Positions 15,614 to 24,008 of a stretch of 64,000 nt of DNA are shown in pieces. Source of the DNA: Agromyces bauzanensis. GTDB taxonomy: Bacteria; Actinomycetota; Actinomycetes; Actinomycetales; Microbacteriaceae. The first letter of the stretch is position 1, and every line of letters starts with the position of its first letter. Both the position numbers and the translations under genes were made by a program. Location of the stretch: contig NZ_BMMD01000016.1 in the NCBI RefSeq assembly GCF_014645655.1, forward strand, positions 26,909-90,908, in the 5' to 3' direction. The notes beneath the pieces were generated by a model. The model worked only from the letters and a program-made list of their open reading frames with translations. It had not been told where the DNA came from and made no database searches.

Positions 15614-16663
15614 TCAGGGCACGCGGTAGAGCCACTCCCGGGTCGAGAACTTCGACGCGACGAGTTCCTCCGCCTCGGCGAGCTCATCCGCAGTGACCGA
15701 TCCGGGCATCGCGCCGTACAGTCCCGTGAATGTCTGCTTGAGTGCCTCGATGACCTCGGCGCGCGGCAGACCCGTCTGCGATCGCAGTGGATCGACGCGC
15801 TTGGCCGCCGACGCGATGCCCTTGTCGCTGATCTTCTCGCGCCCGATGCGCAGCACCTCGAGCATCTTCTCGTTGTCGAGGTCGTACGCCATGGTCACGT
15901 GATGCAGCACTCCGCCCGAGCCGAGTCGCTTCTGCGCGGCTCCGCCGATCTTGCCGGCAGGGCTCGCGATGTCGTTGAGCGGCTGGTACGTCGCCTCGAC
16001 GCCGATGGAGCGCAGGCCCTGCAGCACCCAGTCGTCGAGGAACGCGTACGAGTCGGCGAAGCTCATGCCCTGCACGAGCTCGGCGGGCACGTAGAGCGAG
16101 TAGGTGACGACGCTCCCCTTCTCCATCATCATCGCGCCGCCCCCCGAGATGCGCCGCACGACCTCGAAGCCGTACCTCTCGGCCCCGTCGGGGTCGACCT
16201 CGTTGCGCACCGACTGGAACGAGCCGATCACGACCGCCGACTCCTCCCACTCCCAGAAGCGCAGCGTGGGCTTGCGCCGCCCCTCGCCGACCCGGGTGGC
16301 GAGCACCTCGTCGAGCGCCAGGTGCAGTCGGGGCGCCACGGCGGGGTCGTGCACGAGCTCCCATTCGTAGTTCGACCAGGTCGTGGCATCCGTCATCCCG
16401 CGTCGCACCGCGACCGCGACGGCGTCGGCCGAGAAGCCGAGCATCACCGCGTCGGGGCGCAGGCCCTTCGTGACCGCCGCGGCGATCTGCTTGGCGTCGG
16501 ATGCCGCGGGAAGGCCCTCGAGCGCCCGGTTCAGGTCGTCGAGCGCCTCGTCGGGTTCGAGGAAGAAGTCGCCAGCCACGCGCGGGTTGCGGATGACGCC
16601 GTCGACCACGTCGAAGTCGACGACCACGAGCTTGCCGCCGGGAACCTTGTACTCACCGTGCAT
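15614..16663 (-). CDS. Lipoate-protein ligase A-like (biotin/lipoate A/B ligase family)
   Basis: A 349-residue protein in two parts. Residues ~1-85 (MHGEYKVPGGKLVVVDFDV) look like the small accessory domain of lipoate ligases; ~100-349 is the catalytic BPL/LplA domain with the family motif RRISGGGAMMMEKG (lipoyl-AMP loop) and the lysine-containing ASPAGKIGGAAQKR. It would attach lipoate or octanoate to 2-oxoacid dehydrogenase or glycine-cleavage proteins. The accessory domain precedes the catalytic domain, as in several actinobacterial and archaeal forms. The start at MHGEYK was chosen because the upstream extension is not conserved in character. Confidence 0.85.
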   Translation of the reverse strand: MHGEYKVPGGKLVVVDFDVVDGVIRNPRVAGDFFLEPDEALDDLNRALEGLPAASDAKQIAAAVTKGLRPDAVMLGFSADAVAVAVRRGMTDATTWSNYEWELVHDPAVAPRLHLALDEVLATRVGEGRRKPTLRFWEWEESAVVIGSFQSVRNEVDPDGAERYGFEVVRRISGGGAMMMEKGSVVTYSLYVPAELVQGMSFADSYAFLDDWVLQGLRSIGVEATYQPLNDIASPAGKIGGAAQKRLGSGGVLHHVTMAYDLDNEKMLEVLRIGREKISDKGIASAAKRVDPLRSQTGLPRAEVIEALKQTFTGLYGAMPGSVTADELAEAEELVASKFSTREWLYRVP

Positions 16664-16804
16664 GAGGTCCAGCCTACGGTCGCCGGATGCCGCGACGGGG
16701 GCGCTGTCCATGCCCGCGCAGGAAACCGGAGGGTTCACAGGAGGTGAACTCGCACTCGCTCCGGTGAATCGGCCGTTCTCCTGCGAAGCTCAGGGTGCAG
16801 GCGA

Positions 16805-17653
16805 TCAGTCGACCGCGAACCGCTCGTCGAGCCAGCGGATGAGGTCGGCGCGCACCTCGGCGCGGTTCGTCTCATTGAAGACCTCGTGCCTGGCCCCCTC
16901 GTAGACGATGAGCTGCGCGTCGACGAGCCCGCTCCGCCGCTGGTAGTCCTGCAGCAGCCGCAGCGCGCTGCGCTCGCCCGCGACCGGGTCGTCGGAGCCG
17001 ATCATGATGAGCAGCGGCAGCTCGCTCGGGATGCGCTTCGACGGCCGCGTCATGAGCGTGAACGACTGCGGCCAGCCGAACAGCTGCTGCAGCGTGCGGT
17101 TCGTCGTGTACGGGTCGGCCTCCCACGCCGCCGCGACATCGGGATCGCGGCTCAGCCACTCGACGGCGGTGCCACCCGGTCGCGCGAAGCGCTTGTTCAG
17201 GTCGCCGATGTTCGTGTAGCCGAGCTGCAGCCAGGCGGTGCCGGTGAGCACGACGGCGTCGTAGCTTCCGGGATGCCGGTTCACGACGTGCTGGGTCATG
17301 AACGAGCCCCACGAGTGCCCGAGGATCACGAGCGGCACGTCGTCGCCCTCGGTCTCGCGGATGACCTCGGTGAACCGCTCGACGGCGGCGATCGCCGCCC
17401 GCATGCCGCCCGGGCCCGGCTGGCCCATGCGGTCGAGGTCGCCGCCGTGCTGCTCGAAGCCCGTCTGCCCGTGCCCCCGGTGGTCGTCGGCCCACACCGA
17501 GTACCCGGCGTCGTTCAGCGCCTGGATGAGCTCGGCGTAGCGGCCGATGTGCTCGCCGATGCCGTGCGCGAGCTGCACCACGGCGGTCGGGTCGGGCACG
17601 CGCCACGACTGGTAATGGATGCGGACCCCGTGGTCGTCGGTGAACGTGGGCAT
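16805..17653 (-). CDS. Alpha/beta hydrolase, monoacylglycerol-lipase type
   Basis: A 282-residue serine hydrolase of the Hydrolase_4 (lysophospholipase/monoglyceride lipase) group. Oxyanion motif HGIGEHIGRY (31-40), nucleophile elbow GHSWGS (~113-118), acidic residue near IGSDDPVA, and catalytic histidine in GARHEVFNE. No signal peptide, so probably cytoplasmic. It is followed downstream by the lipoate-ligase-like gene on the same strand after 141 bp in which I see no gene. Confidence 0.88.
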   Translation of the reverse strand: MPTFTDDHGVRIHYQSWRVPDPTAVVQLAHGIGEHIGRYAELIQALNDAGYSVWADDHRGHGQTGFEQHGGDLDRMGQPGPGGMRAAIAAVERFTEVIRETEGDDVPLVILGHSWGSFMTQHVVNRHPGSYDAVVLTGTAWLQLGYTNIGDLNKRFARPGGTAVEWLSRDPDVAAAWEADPYTTNRTLQQLFGWPQSFTLMTRPSKRIPSELPLLIMIGSDDPVAGERSALRLLQDYQRRSGLVDAQLIVYEGARHEVFNETNRAEVRADLIRWLDERFAVD

Positions 17654-17710
17654 GCGGCCATTGTGGCAGTCGCGGCATCCCCTCGGTTCCGAACGTGCCG
17701 GGCCGCCGAC

Positions 17711-18556
17711 TCAGCCGACCCGCGTGATCTCGACCGACACGAACAACTCGGATGCCCCGGGGCCCGCGTAAACCCCTCGCAGCGGGGGCACGTCGCTGTA
17801 GTCGCGGCCACGCCCGACGAGCACGTGCAGGTCGCCGACCTCGGCGAGGTTGGTGGGGTCGTAACCGCGCCAGTCGCCCGCGAACCACTCCACCCACGCG
17901 TGCGACTCGCCGATGACGGTCTCGCCGAGTGCCGCGCCCGGATCGGGATGCAGGTAACCCGACACGTACCGCGCAGGGATCCCGACCGACCGCAACGCGC
18001 CGAGCGCCACGTGCGCGATGTCCTGGCAGACGCCCTTGCGCTCCGCCCACGCCTCGCCAGCGGTGGAGTGCACGCCGGTCACCCCCCGCACGTACTCCAT
18101 GCCGCTGCCCACCGCGCGGCAGATCTCGAGCGCCGTCTCGCCGACCGGAGCGCCCTCGTCGCGGATCTCGCGGGCGAGCGCGGCCACCTCGGCGGGCGGC
18201 GCGGTCGCCGTCGACAGGCCGGATGCCTCGACGAGGCCCACCGCGGAAGTCGCTGCCGCGGCCAGCTCGCGCCAGCCGAGCTCGATGCGGCGCACCGGCG
18301 CCGGACGCACCTCGACGAGGCTCGTCGCGGTGACCGACAGCTCGCGGTGCGGCGTGAGCACTTCGAACGTGGAGACGCGCGTGCCCCAGTAGTCGAGGTA
18401 CGAGTGCTGCGTCGCGCCCGGACGGATGTCGAGCCCGGCCTGCAGTATGAACTGCTCGCCGCCCGAATGCGGCAGCATGCGCGCCTCGTTGTACGACGCC
18501 GTCGCGGGCTCGGCGTAGCTGAACCCCGTGCGATGCACGATGCGGATGCGGCTCAC
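17711..18556 (-). CDS. Transglutaminase-like cysteine protease-fold protein
   Basis: A 281-residue protein with the bacterial transglutaminase N-terminal domain (RIVHRTGFSYAEPATASYNE) and the transglutaminase core. The catalytic triad is visible as ERKGVCQDIAHV (Cys), GESHAWVEWF (His) and WRGYDPTNL (Asp). It starts at GTG and overlaps the alpha-E gene stop by 4 bp. Together with the alpha-E and circularly permuted ATP-grasp proteins it forms a widespread three-gene module thought to make or process a peptide-like product; the product is not established. Confidence 0.93.
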   Translation of the reverse strand: MSRIRIVHRTGFSYAEPATASYNEARMLPHSGGEQFILQAGLDIRPGATQHSYLDYWGTRVSTFEVLTPHRELSVTATSLVEVRPAPVRRIELGWRELAAAATSAVGLVEASGLSTATAPPAEVAALAREIRDEGAPVGETALEICRAVGSGMEYVRGVTGVHSTAGEAWAERKGVCQDIAHVALGALRSVGIPARYVSGYLHPDPGAALGETVIGESHAWVEWFAGDWRGYDPTNLAEVGDLHVLVGRGRDYSDVPPLRGVYAGPGASELFVSVEITRVG

Positions 18557-19482
18557 GTGACCTCCCCGATCCAGACCGGCACCACGCTCGACGGGAAGTA
18601 GCGCTGCCGGACCGCCTCGCTCGCCGACGACGTCACCGTCTGGACGTGCTCCATGTATGCCGACAGGTCGGTGAGGATCTCGGCGATCGGACGGTACTCG
18701 AGCTCGGAGCGGATCTGGCCGAGCAGTCGCCGCGCCTGGTCGGTCACGCCGACCCTGCCGGCCCGCGGGTCTATCTCGCGCAGCGACTCTTCTGCGCGGA
18801 TGACGCTCGAGATGATCGAGCGCGGGAACAAGCGGTCGAGCAGCAGGAACTCCGCCGCCGACTGCGACGACGGCACCCCGCGGTAGCTGCGGAGGTACGC
18901 CTCATAGCCGCCGCAGCTGCGCAGGATCGTGGTCCAGCTCGGCCCGCTCGCCTCGGTGAGCGAGCGGGTTGCGAGCAGGCGCGCGGTCATGTCGGCGCGC
19001 TCCATGGCGCGGCCGAGCGCGAAGAAGTGCCACGCCTCGTCGCGGCTCGTCGCGGAATCGACGACGCCGATCGCGAGCGCCGCGCGGTCACGCACCCAAC
19101 GGAAGAACTCGTGCGTCTTGTCGTGGCCGATGCGCCGCGGCATCCGCGCGTTCGTCTGGTTCAGCGCCTCCCACAGCTCGGTCGAGACGATCTCCCGGGC
19201 GCGCCGGGCGTTCTCGCGGGCTGCGGCGATCGAGTGCGCGATCGACGCGGGGTGCGTGGGGTCGACCGCGAGCAGCGCGATCACGTCGTCGCGTCCGAGC
19301 GCGACATCGTCATTCGCCTCGCTGCCCATGACGGAGAGGAGCGAGCGGCACGCGGTGTCCTCGTCGATCCACGGGTCCTCGAGGAGCAGCTGCAGGTGCA
19401 CGTCGAGGATTCGCGCGGTGCCGTCGCTGCGCTCGATGTAGCGGCCGATCCAGAACAGCGACTCGGCGATGCGGCTCAGCAT
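18553..19482 (-). CDS. Alpha-E domain protein
   Basis: A 309-residue, mostly helical alpha-E (DUF403) protein, starting MLSRIAESLFWIGRYIERSD, the usual beginning of this family. It lies between, and overlaps, the ATP-grasp gene (7 bp) and the transglutaminase gene (4 bp), which is the standard order of this module. It is presumed to be a structural or substrate-carrying partner of the ATP-grasp enzyme; the biochemical role is unknown. Confidence 0.93.
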   Translation of the reverse strand: MLSRIAESLFWIGRYIERSDGTARILDVHLQLLLEDPWIDEDTACRSLLSVMGSEANDDVALGRDDVIALLAVDPTHPASIAHSIAAARENARRAREIVSTELWEALNQTNARMPRRIGHDKTHEFFRWVRDRAALAIGVVDSATSRDEAWHFFALGRAMERADMTARLLATRSLTEASGPSWTTILRSCGGYEAYLRSYRGVPSSQSAAEFLLLDRLFPRSIISSVIRAEESLREIDPRAGRVGVTDQARRLLGQIRSELEYRPIAEILTDLSAYMEHVQTVTSSASEAVRQRYFPSSVVPVWIGEVT

Positions 19483-21254
19483 GGCGTCACCTCCCCTGCC
19501 ATCGGTGGTCGAGGGGCCCGCGAGGCAGCCGTACCGAGATCTGGTGATCTGGTCTCGGTACGCGCGCTGCGCGCGCTACTCGACCACCGGACCTGCTGCT
19601 GCTGCTGTTGCTGTTGCTGGGCGGGCTCCTCCTCGTCCTGCGGCGACGACTCGGGCAGGTGCAGGCCTGGGTCGGGCCCCGTCGAGGCGACGACTGGCTC
19701 CGCGGCGGTCGCCGGCGCGGCCTGGTCCGCGACGAGCGCGCCGACACCTCGGGCGTGCGCACCCGCCACGGCGACGGGCCCGGTCGCGAGCTCCCGGTCG
19801 AGCACCCACGTGTCCTTCGAACCGCCGCCCTGACTCGAGTTCACGACGAGCTGGCCCTCGGGGAGCGCGACCCGCGTGAGCCCACCGGGCAGCACCCACA
19901 CGTCGTTCCCGTCGTTCACGGCGAACGGGCGGAGGTCGGCATGGCGCGGGCGCATGCCGTCCTCGACCAGCGTGGGGATGGTCGACAGTTGCACGACGGG
20001 CTGCGCGATCCAGCCGCGCGGGTCCTTGCGCAGGCGCCCGCGCAGCTCGGCGAGCGTCGACTTCGAGGCATCCGGACCCACGACGAGGCCCTTGCCGCCC
20101 GAGCCGTCGACGGGCTTCACGACGAGCTCGTCGAGTCGGTCGAGCACCTCGGCGAGCGCGTCGGGCTCCTCGAGCCGCCACGTGTGCACGTTGGGCAGTA
20201 GGGGCTCCTCACCGAGGTAGTACCGGATGAGATCGGGCACGTACGTGTAGACCAGCTTGTCGTCGGCGACGCCATTGCCCACCGCGTTCGCGATGGTCAC
20301 GTGGCCGAGGCGGGCGGCGAGCATGAGGCCCGGGGCCCCGAGCACCGAGTCGGGCCGGAACTGCTGCGGGTCGAGGAACTCGTCGTCGACACGGCGGTAG
20401 ATCACGTCGACGCGTGTGGGGCCGGCCGTCGTGCGCATCCACACGCGCCCGCCCGAGCAGAACAGGTCGCGCCCCTCGACGAGCTCGACGCCCATGAGCC
20501 GGGCGAGCAGGGTGTGCTCGTAATAGGCGGAGTTGTGCACCCCGGGCGTGAGCACGACGACCGTCGGATCCTCGACGCCCTCGGGTGCGCTCGCACGGAG
20601 CGCCTGCAGGAGCCGGTTCGGGTAGTCGCCGACGGGCCGGACCCGCATCGACACGAACAGCTCGGGGAGCGTCTGCGCCATCACCCGGCGGTTGGAGATG
20701 ACGTAGCTCACCCCGCTCGGCACGCGCACGTTGTCTTCCAGCACCCGCCACGCGCCCTGCTCGTCGCGGATGACGTCGATGCCGGCGACGTGGATGCGCA
20801 CGCCGTTGGCGCTCACGATGCCCGCGGCCTGGCGGTGGTAGTGCGTCGACGAGCTGATCAGCGCCGCCGGGATGACCCCGTCGCGCACCGCGTACTGCGG
20901 CCCGTACACGTCGGCGAGGAACCGCTCGAGCGCCCGCACCCGCTGCGCCACACCGGCCTCGACGTGCATCCAGTCGGATGCCGCGATGACGCGCGGCACG
21001 GCGTCGAGCGGGAACGGCCGCTCCTCGCCGGCGAAGTCGAACGTGACGCCCTGCGCGAGGTACGAGCTCGCCAGCGCGTCGGTGCGGCCACGGAGCTCCT
21101 CCTGCGACATCCGGGCGAGCGCGGGATAGAGCTCGCGGTAGGGCTCGCGCACGCTCACCGCGTCGGCGGGGAACATCTCATCCCACGGGCGGCTCGCGCG
21201 CCGACGCGTCCGGCCCGACCGGGTCGTGGCGTAGCCGTCGAAGAGGGTGCCCAT
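19476..21254 (-). CDS. Circularly permuted type 2 ATP-grasp protein
   Basis: A 592-residue ATP-grasp ligase of the circularly permuted type 2 class, first gene of the module. The start MGTLFDGYATTRSGRTR follows the family pattern. Characteristic segments are YHRQAAGIVSANGVRIHVAG, VRVPSGVSYVISNRRVMAQT, VLTPGVHNSAYYEHTLLARL and KPVDGSGGKGLVVGPDA. The usual protein ends near VNSSQGGGSKDTWVL. Here ~80 extra residues follow: an alanine/acid-rich stretch, nine consecutive glutamines, and a tail whose codons run through an intergenic-type palindromic repeat (19503-19589). The C-terminal extension is probably a late addition. Confidence 0.92.
   Translation of the reverse strand: MGTLFDGYATTRSGRTRRRASRPWDEMFPADAVSVREPYRELYPALARMSQEELRGRTDALASSYLAQGVTFDFAGEERPFPLDAVPRVIAASDWMHVEAGVAQRVRALERFLADVYGPQYAVRDGVIPAALISSSTHYHRQAAGIVSANGVRIHVAGIDVIRDEQGAWRVLEDNVRVPSGVSYVISNRRVMAQTLPELFVSMRVRPVGDYPNRLLQALRASAPEGVEDPTVVVLTPGVHNSAYYEHTLLARLMGVELVEGRDLFCSGGRVWMRTTAGPTRVDVIYRRVDDEFLDPQQFRPDSVLGAPGLMLAARLGHVTIANAVGNGVADDKLVYTYVPDLIRYYLGEEPLLPNVHTWRLEEPDALAEVLDRLDELVVKPVDGSGGKGLVVGPDASKSTLAELRGRLRKDPRGWIAQPVVQLSTIPTLVEDGMRPRHADLRPFAVNDGNDVWVLPGGLTRVALPEGQLVVNSSQGGGSKDTWVLDRELATGPVAVAGAHARGVGALVADQAAPATAAEPVVASTGPDPGLHLPESSPQDEEEPAQQQQQQQQQVRWSSSARSARTETRSPDLGTAASRAPRPPMAGEVTPC
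19503..19589. repeat. REP-like palindromic element inside the ATP-grasp 3' end
   Basis: Outer arms CGGTGGTCGAG (19503-19513) and CTCGACCACCG (19579-19589) are exact inverted copies. Inside are GTACCGAGA (19531-19539) and TCTCGGTAC (19553-19561), and a GCGCGC-rich hairpin (19562-19576). This is the style of short dispersed repeats commonly found between genes in Microbacteriaceae (recollection). Here it is part of a coding frame. Confidence 0.7.
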
Positions 21255-21423
21255 GACGGAAGGCTTCCAGCCGCCGGTTACCGCGGTGTTTCGGGCATGC
21301 GTCGTGCGGGCGGCATCCGACGACCGACGGTCAGCCCTCGAAGGGATTGCGCAGCTCGACCCCCGACACGCGCAGGCCGTGATCGAGATCCTCGGTCCAG
21401 AGCGCCCGGCTCGGCCGGCAATT

Positions 21424-21453
21424 TTACTTAGCAAGCCTAATGAGCTAGCCTAA
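21424..21453. promoter_or_regulatory. Putative MarR operator/promoter
   Basis: An AT-rich island directly upstream of the MarR gene contains TTAG-CAAGC-CTAA (21428-21440), and AGCCTAA repeats 13 bp later (21447-21453). Position and symmetry fit autoregulation by the MarR protein; this is inference. The rest of the 205-bp gap up to the ATP-grasp start shows nothing else. Confidence 0.5.
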
Positions 21454-21459
21454 CGATCC

Positions 21460-21882
21460 ATGGCCACCATCGCAGAACTCAGCACCGAACTGCGCATGGC
21501 GACCTTCCGGCTGTCCCGGCGGCTTCGCGCGCAGAAGGCCGACCAGGCGCTCTCCGACGCCCAGTTCTCCGTGCTCGGCGGGCTCTTTCGCTTCGGGAGC
21601 CAGACCCTCACCGAGCTCGCCGAGCGCGAGCGGGTGTCGGCGCCGTCGATGAACCGCACCGTGAACTGCCTCGAGGAGTCGGGCTACCTCGCCCGCACCG
21701 CCGACGAGATCGATCGCCGCAAGGCCAACATCGCGCTCACCGACGCGGGCCACGACGTCGTGCGGGAGACGCTTTCCAAGCGCGACGCGTGGCTCACCAC
21801 GCGCCTCCGTGAACTCTCGAAGGAGGATCGCGCCATCCTCGCCCGTGCCACCGAACTGATGGGAGGACTCGCCACCCGATGA
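21460..21882 (+). CDS. MarR-family transcriptional regulator
   Basis: A 140-residue winged-helix dimer. The HTH is LTELAERERVSAPSMNRTVN, followed by the wing LARTADEIDRRKANIALTDAG with the family's DxRxxxxxLT pattern (here DRRKANIALT). It overlaps the MFS gene by 4 bp (ATGA), so it most likely controls that exporter and itself. Ligand unknown. Confidence 0.92.
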   Translation: MATIAELSTELRMATFRLSRRLRAQKADQALSDAQFSVLGGLFRFGSQTLTELAERERVSAPSMNRTVNCLEESGYLARTADEIDRRKANIALTDAGHDVVRETLSKRDAWLTTRLRELSKEDRAILARATELMGGLATR

Positions 21883-23414
21883 GTGCCATGTTCCGCTCCC
21901 TCGCCGTGCGCAACTATCGCATCTGGTTCATCGGCGCCCTCGTCTCGAGCGTCGGCACCTGGATGCAGGCGACCGCGCAGAACTGGGTGGTGCTCACCGA
22001 GCTCACCGACAACGACGCCTTCGCCGTCGGCATCACGATGGCCCTGCAGTTCGCACCCCAGCTCCTGCTCGTTCCGGTCACGGGCCTCATCGCCGACCGC
22101 TTCGACCGGCGACGCACGCTCATGTTCACCCAGGGCGCCATGATGCTGCTCGGCCTGTCGCTCGGCGTGCTGCTCGTCACGGGTGTCGCCCAGCTCTGGC
22201 ACCTCTATGCCTTCGCGCTCGCACTCGGCGTCGTGAGCGCCGTCGACACGCCCGTACGCCAGACGATCGTCACCGACCTGGTGTCCGACTCGCACATGTC
22301 GAACGCCGTGGCGCTGAACTCCGCGTCGTTCAACTCCGCGCGGCTCATCGGCCCTGCGGTCGCAGGCCTGCTCATCGTGGTCGTCGGCTCGGGCTGGGTC
22401 TTCATCGCCAACGCGGCCACGTTCCTCGCGATGCTCGGCGCGCTCGCCCTGCTCCGCACCGACTCCATGCGGCAGCACGTCAGGGGGCCGCGGCAGCGGG
22501 GGCAACTGGTCGCCGGGTTCCGGTACCTCGCCGGCCGGCCCGACCTCGTGGTCGTGTTCGTGATCGTGTTCCTCATCGGTGCCTTCGGCATGAACTTCCC
22601 GATCTTCGCGTCGACGATGGCGGTAGAATTCGGTCGCGGTGCCGGCGAGTTCGGCCTGCTCTCCTCGATCCTCGCGATCGGATCGCTCGCCGGGTCGCTG
22701 CTCGCGGCACGACGCGACCGCGCCCGCCTGCGCGTGGTGATCATCGCCGCGGGGTTCTTCGGCCTGGCCGCGCTCATCTCGTCGCTGATGCCGACCTTCT
22801 GGGCCTTCGCGGCCTCGATGGTGCTCATCGGGCTCGGCGTGGTGACCGTCCTCACGACGGCGAACGGCTACGTGCAGTCCACGACCGACCCCGCCCTGCG
22901 CGGTCGGGTCATGGCGCTGTACATGGCGGTCATGGTCGGCGGCACCCCGGTCGGCGCTCCCATCGTGGGCGCCGTTGCCGACGCGTTCGGACCCCGATGG
23001 GCGCTCGGCGTGGCCGCGGCGTCCGGAGCGGTGGCCGCACTCATCGGCCTTGGCTGGCTCATCGTCGCGCGGGGCATGCACCTGACGAGGCATCCGCAGA
23101 ACCGGTGGCGGCCGGTCGTCCGATTCGCGGATGCCCCGACGGCGGCCCTCGCCGCGATCGCCACCCAGCCCGTCGAGGTCGTTCGCGACGTGGCCGCCGA
23201 GCAGCGCGTCCGGGATCGCGATCGCACGCTCGTGCCACCGGTCCCGACCGACCGACTCGTCCCGGCGGACTTCTCGGAGGAGGTGGCGCTCACCACGCCG
23301 ATCCCGCTGCCGAAGCCGTTGCACCGATTGACGGAGCATCCGCAGTCCGGGCGTCGCGAAACGGACGCCCACTGCGAGACGGGCGGCCGCTGCGAGGCAG
23401 CATCGGCTACTTGA
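21879..23414 (+). CDS. MFS exporter (EntS-like, MFS_3)
   Basis: A 511-residue major facilitator with about 12 membrane helices. It starts MSAMFRSLAVRNYRIWFIGA, characteristic of the MFS_3/EntS-type exporters, with the loop motif GLIADRFDRRRTL after TM2. The last ~110 residues form a hydrophilic cytoplasmic tail (from about ARGMHLTRHPQNRW). Coupled to the MarR gene by ATGA overlap; probably drug or metabolite efflux. Its 3' end overlaps the leftover 3' end of a sugar ABC permease gene on the other strand. Confidence 0.9.
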   Translation: MSAMFRSLAVRNYRIWFIGALVSSVGTWMQATAQNWVVLTELTDNDAFAVGITMALQFAPQLLLVPVTGLIADRFDRRRTLMFTQGAMMLLGLSLGVLLVTGVAQLWHLYAFALALGVVSAVDTPVRQTIVTDLVSDSHMSNAVALNSASFNSARLIGPAVAGLLIVVVGSGWVFIANAATFLAMLGALALLRTDSMRQHVRGPRQRGQLVAGFRYLAGRPDLVVVFVIVFLIGAFGMNFPIFASTMAVEFGRGAGEFGLLSSILAIGSLAGSLLAARRDRARLRVVIIAAGFFGLAALISSLMPTFWAFAASMVLIGLGVVTVLTTANGYVQSTTDPALRGRVMALYMAVMVGGTPVGAPIVGAVADAFGPRWALGVAAASGAVAALIGLGWLIVARGMHLTRHPQNRWRPVVRFADAPTAALAAIATQPVEVVRDVAAEQRVRDRDRTLVPPVPTDRLVPADFSEEVALTTPIPLPKPLHRLTEHPQSGRRETDAHCETGGRCEAASAT

Positions 23415-23520
23415 TGCCGGTGGTCGCGAACCCCTTGATCAGGTAACGCTGCCCGATGAGGAACGCGAGGAAGAGCGGGACAAGGCTCACGACCGACGTC
23501 GCGAACGTATCACCGTAGTC
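23407..23520 (-). pseudogene. 3' remnant of a carbohydrate ABC transporter permease
   Basis: On the minus strand an open frame ends ATSVVSLVPLFLAFLIGQRY then LIKGFATTGIK and TAG, the typical last transmembrane helix and C-terminus of MalG-type sugar permeases. Only about 38 codons remain; the rest is replaced by IS110 sequence immediately upstream. It marks the left boundary of the rearranged region. Confidence 0.6.
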
Positions 23521-23900
23521 CGGCCGCACCGCCGTCGAGCGACAGCAGTGTCGGGTTCACCTGACGGACCGGTGCGTCCAGCTGCTGTTCGGTGAGGTCG
23601 ATCTCTGACTGCACCGTGAGGTGACGGACCGCGAGCCGCTTCGACGTCTGCCGGCTCAGGAGCGGTGATCAGCAACGCATGGATCTGGTTCATCACCTGC
23701 GCCCGCGTCTTCGCAGCCGAGCGGCGCTCACCGATGAGGATCCGCATCGACTCGGCAGCACCGTCACCAGTCTCCGGGATCGCGGTGTCCGTGCCGGCCA
23801 GGACCGAGACCGCGGCCTGGTGCGTGTGCTTGTGCGTACCGACGCCCGCGACCAGAGCCACCGGCGACGGCGGGGTGGCCGGATGCGGGGCGACTGTCAT
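23521..23900 (-). mobile_element. IS110-family transposase remnant (N-terminal half)
   Basis: Minus-strand fragments of a DEDD transposase. The N-terminus VALVAGVGTHKHTHQAAVSV matches the IS110 start, but the first catalytic Asp (GVDxHK in active enzymes) is Gly. It continues with LIGERRSAAKTRAQVMNQIH and then, after a frame change, SEIDLTEQQLDAPVRQVNP. The middle and the C-terminal serine motif are missing. Inactive. Confidence 0.75.
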
Positions 23901-24008
23901 GCTCGTCCCGGGTGATGTTCCCGCCCGGCCCGCAGCGACCCCGGCGAAGTGTATATTGGTGGCGTATCCAGGTTCGTCATCGACGCCTCAACGAGGAGGA
24001 ACATTTCC

